NCBI GenBank assembly: GCA_021106775.1
Contig: JAIOTL010000328.1
Coordinates: forward strand, 1-12,437
Direction of reading: 5' to 3'
Source: Planctomycetota bacterium
GTDB lineage: Bacteria; Planctomycetota; UBA8742; SKZP01; JAIOTL01
DNA: 12,437 nucleotides
Positions 8,801 through 12,437 of this stretch are shown one piece after another. Under the pieces are notes generated by a model, which saw only the letters and a program-made list of their open reading frames with translations, made no database searches and was not told the DNA's origin. How positions within the stretch are numbered: the stretch's first letter is position 1; every line of letters begins with the position of its first letter. The position numbers and the translations under genes are program-made.

Positions 8801-9836
8801 GGTCAAGGTTGATAACACCGTCGATTAAGCCTGTTATCGAGCCCTCTGTAAATGGAAACCCTCGAATTAGCGCGGAAATGGATTTAACATCAAAATTGAC
8901 AAGCTGGCATTCCGTTAAACTGAGTGTATTCGTGCTTGAAGGTGCGAGATTTAGTGAGCCATCAATGAAAATAAGGTTCTTGCCGAATTCAAGACGACCG
9001 ATAACGCCGATTATGCTTTTTTTCTGAGACCTGCTGAAATCGACAATTAATCCCTTCGTCGTATTTTGACCCGCGATAACCATGGAATCGATACCAAGTT
9101 TCTGGTCTGTCCAGCGCGCATCGAATGCAAAGTCAGATTTCGTAAACGTTTGCTGCGATGCTGTCGATGAAACCTCTGCAGGTTCAACGCTTCCGAAAGT
9201 TCCTTGAATCTCAGCAGCGTTTGCGATAATTCTGCCTGAAGACCAGAGAGTGCAGGAAAAATCCGTGAACTTCAGCGAATGGCGTTCATAATCTATTGAT
9301 AAATCGATGTTTTTCAGGTTGACCGCCGGCAGAATCTCAGGCAGTTTCAATGTTTTCCGGCTTCGAAGATAAGTCGAAAGGTCAAAGTCGACTTTGCCGT
9401 CCTCAATCTCAATAATCCGAATCCACTCGTTTTTACCTTTGAGCATGCTCCAAAATGAATAATAAATCGATATTTTGCTAAGATGCGACTCTGCACTGTT
9501 GGTTTTATCGAGAATAGCAACGTTGTACAACTGGAAATGATTGATGTAATTGCCTTTTACCAGGTCAATCTCGACGACAGAATTGAATTTGCCACTTAAA
9601 AATGTCTCAATCTTTGATTTAACGATAGGACCAAGCCAATAACCCCTCAAAGCATAGCTGGTAACAAGAAAAATCAGCACAATTGCGATGAGTTTAAGCC
9701 AGGTAAATTTCCGTACTCGAACACCATCATCCTGAACTTTAGCATCAATCAGAGCAGATATGTCCTTTTCGTCCTTCAAGTCCGAAAAACGGTCGAAACG
9801 CACATCAGCAATAGTTTTTGGAATCTTTTCCGTCAT
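5826..9836 (-). CDS. tamB: TamB-like envelope protein, truncated by an in-frame stop
   Basis: A 1336-residue protein of the AsmA/TamB superfamily, which forms long beta-groove bridges across the periplasm and is linked to outer-membrane protein assembly and phospholipid transport. After a basic cytoplasmic stretch comes one N-terminal membrane anchor (about 46-66, around KLIAIVLIFLVTSYALRGYW). The rest is beta-rich periplasmic sequence with many short amphipathic strands and G-x-L/I-x-L turns. The C-terminal TamB domain is recognisable in the final ~200 residues, for example GNFTKPIIRGNLKL, then FPEMSFYYPTLNFDF and the last strand LAGKIGKP. It stops at TAA (5826-5828) just where the family's closing segment should begin, and that segment follows in frame. 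Full length would be about 1459 residues. The ATG at 9836 has a weak GAAGTG upstream. No Omp85/TamA gene is adjacent. Confidence 0.85.
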   Translation of the reverse strand: MTEKIPKTIADVRFDRFSDLKDEKDISALIDAKVQDDGVRVRKFTWLKLIAIVLIFLVTSYALRGYWLGPIVKSKIETFLSGKFNSVVEIDLVKGNYINHFQLYNVAILDKTNSAESHLSKISIYYSFWSMLKGKNEWIRIIEIEDGKVDFDLSTYLRSRKTLKLPEILPAVNLKNIDLSIDYERHSLKFTDFSCTLWSSGRIIANAAEIQGTFGSVEPAEVSSTASQQTFTKSDFAFDARWTDQKLGIDSMVIAGQNTTKGLIVDFSRSQKKSIIGVIGRLEFGKNLIFIDGSLNLAPSSTNTLSLTECQLVNFDVKSISALIRGFPFTEGSITGLIDGVINLDLFINSNFQYDVEVVNARVNEIDIPLITGFGTFDNGMLKIESGNWIQDYDEQIKRRLQINLLEFDVSEFSEGKISTLNGEIILSSDEQFELLKDIAPAVIPSADYLLKAVFSDNQILVYGSLKDEFGNIIQVNSFKLEFKKDAQINLKDFTENTNIEANIDFNIRDFKRLRRIFPEFYEILDFDGVANGSILVSGGSESGKAKIDSEIKNLSRRGSAIADNVSISSFLSWDKSGTSIKINKIEFARDNDNACIEGIIKVPNNNADLSEIITENLRKLNLTINIENLDYYSKLFNTELPAGKTEISLVSIERNQLFSQHHNIELGVLSLRIQDFTYFNAKIDSFRLNASLYRDSISVTEFSAETKAGILQGSLNGNFANKNRIAVVFTEFEYLYDLQRMKLSQEVDITIEGSKILFDSVNIVGDLGELSFTALVLLEDEYIDYNLSATALDGTWLRSILSKIIEIPFHFDELSLKSSFEGNFTDFEGNIHAEIKKVQSDKIPDFDLSFNCSGNQDVITFSDIYAFDNTKVQKTPLIRASAELPVNIFSLIGVHHEEIRIFGLDKIFARGKLDLNNLDWLRLIIPDAIRPSGQCQADFDIGGTFAIPTVNVTLTLEKLDFSDVDEAEFEKYFNINSHLTQNNPTNNLRNFKDCSIDMEIVLANKLIDVSNAEFNLQYEDGSKKKTLFNDSIKLSGTLNLLGELSQVLLMQDKFRIGEGRINLAGELSEVSSFPIISNLLTTLEGVLEFNFSVSSPWVAPNFTGFMKLHHGNAQFLSGCTPITDLSIRFEFDERQMYMINLNGYSGGAKLKGEGVITLTDTNVNLNLNLFGSSILLTRSETQTFRANVDLKILGNFTKPIIRGNLKLVDSNYSAYFNLFDELNVLDVKQTEGILRNSDIFVRITTIDKIIINTDFIKGKASSNLLVSGSLMDFDIKGRISISDANLEFPEMSFYYPTLNFDFIQGSPDVSISGNGSGSEFGYSVEMVLAGKIGKP

Positions 9837-10204
9837 TGCACTTCATATTATTGTTTAAACTTATTATACATAATTAGGTAAAAAAAGAATGAAGCATTGC
9901 AGCATTTGATTTGTTAAACTATTTTTTGTCTATTCTGCATACGCAAATTATTGTAGTTTTGCATTGCTCAAATAGAATACATCAACTAACCAGGAAAATT
10001 GATTTAAGATAAACAACCTTGTAACCTGAGAAGCGTAACATTGTTTTGTCAACAGCATTTGCCGACTTGAAGGTATCGTCGCCAAGGTTTTTGTAACTCT
10101 GACGACGATAGCTGAAGAAATTCGGAAAAAGCTGGCAAATTATGAACATGCTCATACTGGTAAGCAAGGAAACATTTTTATAAATTTTTTGCAAAGGAGT
10201 TCCA
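9837..10204. promoter_or_regulatory. 368-bp divergent gap between tamB and the lipoprotein gene
   Basis: No credible gene lies here. On the minus strand a perfect TATAAT (9868 down to 9863) lies 27 bases before the tamB ATG and could be its -10, though the -35 region is poor. The same spot is a small palindrome, ATTAT-AC-ATAAT (9863-9874). Nearer the lipoprotein gene is an 8-bp inverted repeat (10074-10110). The plus-strand promoter is not clear; TAGAAT at 9973-9978 with TTGTAG at 9951-9956 is only a weak match. A full Shine-Dalgarno, AAAGGAG, sits at 10193-10199. Confidence 0.35.
10074..10110. repeat. 8-bp perfect inverted repeat in the lipoprotein leader
   Basis: TATCGTCG (10074-10081) and CGACGATA (10103-10110) are exact reverse complements separated by 21 nt. 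It lies about 95 bp before the lipoprotein start, so it could be an operator or an RNA hairpin in the 5' leader. No T run follows, so it is not an intrinsic terminator. Confidence 0.45.
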
Positions 10205-11395
10205 ATGAGAACTGTATCTCTCTCGATTCTTGTTTTAGTGGTCTTTGCACTGGTTTCGTGCGTACCGCCAGCACCACCGACCAAGGTGCAGCCTGACGGC
10301 AACGTTATCGGCAAAGTTATCACCGAATCTGACACGCAGTCCACAATCAAAGCATGGGGTCAAGGTCCAACCCCTGAGATTGCGAAATCTCAAGCTCTTG
10401 AAGCAGCGGCAAAAGCAATGGCAAAAGACACTGCAATGAACATTAACAAGGTTACGAACGACAGCGGTTGGAATCAAATTGTCAACAGAACATGCGCCCT
10501 CAACAATGAAACTGCAAGACCCATAAGACTTCAGGGCGGGTACAGATGGGAAGGACAGGTTGTATGCCAGCGTCAACAACTGCTAACATGGTTGGCAGAC
10601 CAAGGTTACTCGGTAACAGCCGTTACCGAAAAAATCACATTGCCAAAGCTTTGTATCATTCCTTCAAGACTTTTTGGCAAAACTGAAAATCTTGATTTGA
10701 CCGAGGACGAAAAATACATTCTTTCAGGTGCTAGCGAGCTTCTACGAGACAGGGCTTCAGGTTTCCAGATTGACGACTACGTTACCCTAATTCAGGGCTG
10801 GAAAGGCTCGATAACTGGTGATGCAACAGGTGACATTGACATTAATCCTGAATTCGCAATTGAAGCCGATATGTACATCACTTTCGACGCAAAAGTTGCA
10901 AAAGCCGGTGCTCGTTACATGCAGGCAAGCGGAACTTTCCGGGCGGTTTTCGTCTCAACAGGTAAAACAGCAGGTGATTCAAGAGGAACATCTGAGGAAT
11001 TGGAAGATAATCCTGCCAACCGCGATGACGCGCTTATTTCATGTGCGAAAAACGGTATCGACCAGATTTACGAAGACATGATGAAAAACTGGAAACAGGA
11101 ACTTGAAAAAGGTTTCTACTACAGAATCATCTTTACAGGAGTGGAAAACGAGATTAAAGGCTCGATTTATAAGGCGTTGCTGACTTTAAGATCGCCAGCA
11201 GGATATAATCCAAGCCAGAACTCGTTTAAGAACGGCAAACTCGACATTTCAGTTTATGTCAAGAACGAACTTGGCGAACCTATGCTGATGTTCGATGCGG
11301 TAAACGATGCTTTGAAGGGCTACGGCTTGAAGATTGAGGATACAATGCTCGAACTTCGTCATGCTCTGGCATATCAAATAGGCAAGACGAATTAG
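10205..11395 (+). CDS. Outer-membrane-type lipoprotein, LPP20/FlgT-like N-terminal region
   Basis: A 396-residue secreted lipoprotein. The signal peptide is 1-18 with a lipobox LVSC, so C19 would be lipidated. V20 rather than D follows, which by E. coli rules favours the outer membrane. A proline-rich linker (21-27) leads to TIKAWGQGPTPEIAKSQALE (48-67), which with AAAKAMAKDTA (68-78) is the glycine start plus spaced-alanine helix seen in LPP20- and FlgT/CsgG-like lipoprotein domains. A middle domain (about 145-300) ends in a helix around DDALISCAKNGIDQIYEDMMKNW. The C-terminal domain (about 303-396) carries YYRIIFTGVENEIKGSIYKA and a strand-turn pattern like the repeated FlgT-type folds. Cysteines at 97, 121, 150 and 280 might form disulfides. 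The role is unknown. The start is firm: GGAG 5 nt before the ATG. It is single-gene, ended by the terminator at 11428. Confidence 0.75.
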   Translation: MRTVSLSILVLVVFALVSCVPPAPPTKVQPDGNVIGKVITESDTQSTIKAWGQGPTPEIAKSQALEAAAKAMAKDTAMNINKVTNDSGWNQIVNRTCALNNETARPIRLQGGYRWEGQVVCQRQQLLTWLADQGYSVTAVTEKITLPKLCIIPSRLFGKTENLDLTEDEKYILSGASELLRDRASGFQIDDYVTLIQGWKGSITGDATGDIDINPEFAIEADMYITFDAKVAKAGARYMQASGTFRAVFVSTGKTAGDSRGTSEELEDNPANRDDALISCAKNGIDQIYEDMMKNWKQELEKGFYYRIIFTGVENEIKGSIYKALLTLRSPAGYNPSQNSFKNGKLDISVYVKNELGEPMLMFDAVNDALKGYGLKIEDTMLELRHALAYQIGKTN

Positions 11396-11427
11396 CACCC
11401 CCTGTGTCGAATAATTTTGGAGAGATT

Positions 11428-11455
11428 AAGGCGTCGAAGGAAACGGCGCCTTTTT
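11428..11455 (+). terminator. Intrinsic terminator after the lipoprotein gene
   Basis: A 9-bp stem AAGGCGTCG (11428-11436) pairs with CGGCGCCTT (11444-11452), with one G-U pair, a 7-nt loop and a T run at 11451-11455. It is GC-rich and lies 32 nt after the stop codon, a good match to a rho-independent terminator. Confidence 0.88.
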
Positions 11456-11478
11456 CATTGCAGACTTTCTGCTTTTAG

Positions 11479-11595
11479 TTTACATCACGGTCAATAGGGC
11501 ATGCAAGCATGATTTACTTTACGCAACTGTCAATAGGTCATGTAAACATGCTGAGCTTTTCAACATCTGCAATAGGTCAAATAACTCTTGAATCC
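11479..11595. repeat. 39-bp tandem repeat, three degenerate units
   Basis: CAATAGG occurs at 11492, 11531 and 11570, exactly 39 bp apart, each preceded by a T-rich run at the unit start. In units 1 and 2 it is followed one base later by a 12-nt palindrome: CATGC-AA-GCATG (11500-11511) and CATGT-AA-ACATG (11539-11550). The arm change is matched on both sides. Unit 3 has lost the palindrome and runs instead into the hairpin at 11564-11606. Units share the motif but not the spacing sequence. No Cas genes or unique spacers make this a CRISPR array. Confidence 0.7.
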
Positions 11596-11606
11596 TATTG
11601 TAGATG
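11564..11606. repeat. 13-bp hairpin built from the third CAATAGG unit
   Basis: CATCTGCAATAGG (11564-11576) pairs with CCTATTGTAGATG (11594-11606) with one G-T position. Inside it TCAA (11577-11580) can pair with TTGA (11588-11591), leaving a 7-nt loop. There is no T run behind it, so it is a repeat structure rather than a terminator. Confidence 0.65.
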
Positions 11607-11613
11607 CTGTGAG

Positions 11614-11677
11614 GTAGGTCAGACATCCCTGCCTGACAATCCACATCAACATTGACAGGCTAGGAAGCCTGTCCTAC
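11614..11677. repeat. REPIN-like doublet of inverted 27-nt hairpins
   Basis: The stretch 11614-11640 and the reverse complement of 11651-11677 agree at 21 of 27 positions, with a 10-nt linker between them. Each copy folds to a hairpin with 8-nt arms and a 4-nt loop (arms 11618-11625 with 11630-11637; 11654-11661 with 11666-11673, the second perfect). Two base pairs differ between copies by changes on both sides of the stem. Outer ends are GTAGG and CCTAC. The architecture is that of REPINs, which in other bacteria are moved by RAYT transposases; none is in the window. Confidence 0.72.
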
Positions 11678-11691
11678 GCTTGCGTACATAA

Positions 11692-11756
11692 TGTCAATGC
11701 TGTGAGCTTCGACTTAGCTCAGCTGCCTGAGCGTAGTCGATGGCAGGTTTACCTGT
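11692..11756. repeat. Modular repeat, copy A, with an inserted hairpin
   Basis: This copy starts with TGTCAATGCTGTGAG (11692-11706) and ends with GCAGGTTTACCTGT (11743-11756); both are exact reverse complements of parts of the right-edge copy. Between them lies a 36-nt hairpin (arms 11707-11722 and 11727-11742, 13 of 16 pairs, loop CTGC) that the other copy lacks. The end block contains the palindrome CAGGT-TT-ACCTG. The copy finishes directly against the queE stop codon at 11757-11759. Confidence 0.75.
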
Positions 11757-12392
11757 TTATTTTGCTCGTTGGTTTCCCCAGATTATTTTATGAAGCTGAA
11801 GCTGCAATCTGCAATTCAATTTATCCTCAAGCATCCATTCCGCCAAGTCCATAGGTTTTTGCGTGTTTTGACAAGGTGAAAGCAGGATTTGCGTCCTTTT
11901 CGCAAGTTCATATTCGACAATAATCTGCTTTGCCCATTCATAATCTTCTTTATCCGTAACAACGAATTTTACTTCATCTTTCAGCGTCATGAGATTCAGG
12001 TTTTCGTAACGATTTCTGTCGCACATTCCTGAGCCAGGCGTTTTCATATCCAAAACAATTCGCACACGCTCATCGACATCAGCAACTGAATGATGTCCAT
12101 TTGTCTCAAGTGTTACGAGAAATTGAATATTGCATAGTTTACACAGTAATGCGGGTGTATCCTGCTGTAACATCGGCTCACCACCCGTTACACATACCCT
12201 TGGCACCCCAAAATCTTGCACTTTTTTGACAATATCATCAACCGAAAGCAATTCACCCTCATCGTAGGCATATTTTGTGTCGCAGTATGTACAGCGTAGG
12301 TCGCAACCTGTCAGGCGTACGAAAGCAAACGGCAATCCCGCAAAACTGCTTTCACCCTGAATCGACAAAAATATTTCATTAACTTTGAGCAT
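11757..12392 (-). CDS. queE: 7-carboxy-7-deazaguanine synthase, radical SAM enzyme
   Basis: QueE converts 6-carboxy-tetrahydropterin to 7-carboxy-7-deazaguanine, a ring contraction in the route to queuosine and related deazaguanine tRNA modifications. It is a cytosolic radical SAM enzyme of 211 residues from the ATG at 12392. Near the start is VNEIFLSIQGESSFAGLPFA, with the GE and substrate-facing region typical of QueE. The [4Fe-4S] motif is CDLRCTYCDT (C30-x3-C34-x2-C37), and the SAM-binding TGGEP is at 69-73. The end, LQLHKIIWG, is the usual QueE C-terminus, so the gene is full length. A GTG at 12404 would add four residues but lies inside the flanking repeat, so I prefer the ATG. No other queuosine gene is in the window. 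Inverted repeat copies flank it on both sides. Confidence 0.93.
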   Translation of the reverse strand: MLKVNEIFLSIQGESSFAGLPFAFVRLTGCDLRCTYCDTKYAYDEGELLSVDDIVKKVQDFGVPRVCVTGGEPMLQQDTPALLCKLCNIQFLVTLETNGHHSVADVDERVRIVLDMKTPGSGMCDRNRYENLNLMTLKDEVKFVVTDKEDYEWAKQIIVEYELAKRTQILLSPCQNTQKPMDLAEWMLEDKLNCRLQLQLHKIIWGNQRAK

Positions 12393-12402
12393 GTTACACT
12401 TC

Positions 12403-12437
12403 ACAGGTAAACCTGCTTTTACTCACAGCATTGACAA
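12403..12437. repeat. Modular repeat, copy B, inverted and without the hairpin
   Basis: Read on the minus strand, this copy is TGTCAATGCTGTGAG (12436-12422), a 5-nt spacer TAAAA, and GCAGGTTTACCTGT (12416-12403). Both blocks match copy A exactly, 15 of 15 and 14 of 14. Where copy A has 36 nt of hairpin, this copy has only 5 nt. It begins 10 nt upstream of the queE ATG, so it probably lies in the queE promoter or leader. The window ends here, so more of the element may follow. Confidence 0.75.

Noticed and set aside
10142..10183. A 13-codon ORF (MNMLILVSKETFL) before the lipoprotein gene
   Set aside because: There is no ribosome binding site, terminator or alternative pairing near it, and an ORF of this size is expected by chance.
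9982..10350. A 122-codon minus-strand frame overlapping the lipoprotein start
   Set aside because: It covers the signal peptide region of a well-supported gene on the other strand and shows no family features.
11479..11606. A CRISPR array
   Set aside because: Only a 7-9-nt core repeats at 39 bp, the unit is not conserved over a 25-35-nt repeat, and no cas gene is near.
12393..12437. A preQ1 riboswitch in front of queE
   Set aside because: The sequence upstream of the ATG is the dispersed repeat. No preQ1 stem with a C-rich loop and A-rich tail is visible in the part present.

Overview
The window carries six intact-looking genes, one gene with its 3' end cut off by a stop codon, and two repeat-rich ends. 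The organism is a Gram-negative (diderm) bacterium: it has a TamB-type envelope protein and an outer-membrane-style lipoprotein. The DNA is moderately AT-rich and clear GGAG-type ribosome binding sites precede several genes. The phylum cannot be fixed from these genes. An FCB-group or similar uncultured lineage would fit, but that is a guess.

Layout from left to right. The left edge (1-71) holds a doublet of inverted hairpins (REPIN-like). A DUF2760 gene (113-568, minus) and scpA (721-1476, plus) diverge from a 119-bp gap that contains two similar dyads with matched arm changes. After scpA comes a 349-bp gap that ends in an intrinsic terminator lying just before a two-gene ABC exporter operon (1826-5416). 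A 32-codon ORF and a possible alternative hairpin precede the terminator, so the gap may be a transcription attenuator. The two ABC half-transporters pair as a heterodimer with one degenerate and one canonical ATP site, like BmrCD or TM287/288. Convergent to them is a TamB-like gene (9836 down to 5826). It stops at a TAA, yet the same frame continues for 122 codons (5825-5457) with what looks like the missing end of the TamB domain. A 368-bp divergent gap then leads to a secreted lipoprotein with an LPP20/FlgT-like N-terminal region (10205-11395), closed by a strong intrinsic terminator. From 11456 to 11756 the DNA is a stack of small repeats: a 39-bp tandem repeat, a hairpin, an inverted hairpin doublet and a modular repeat. 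The last gene, queE (12392-11757, minus), sits tightly between that modular repeat and an inverted copy of it at the right edge.

Apart from the exporter pair the genes do not form one pathway. They cover chromosome condensation (ScpA), export (ABC pair), envelope lipid transport or assembly (TamB), an envelope lipoprotein, and queuosine/7-deazaguanine synthesis (QueE). The most notable points are the in-frame stop in tamB, the candidate attenuator before the exporter, and the repeat elements whose hairpin arms change in matched pairs and which bracket queE.
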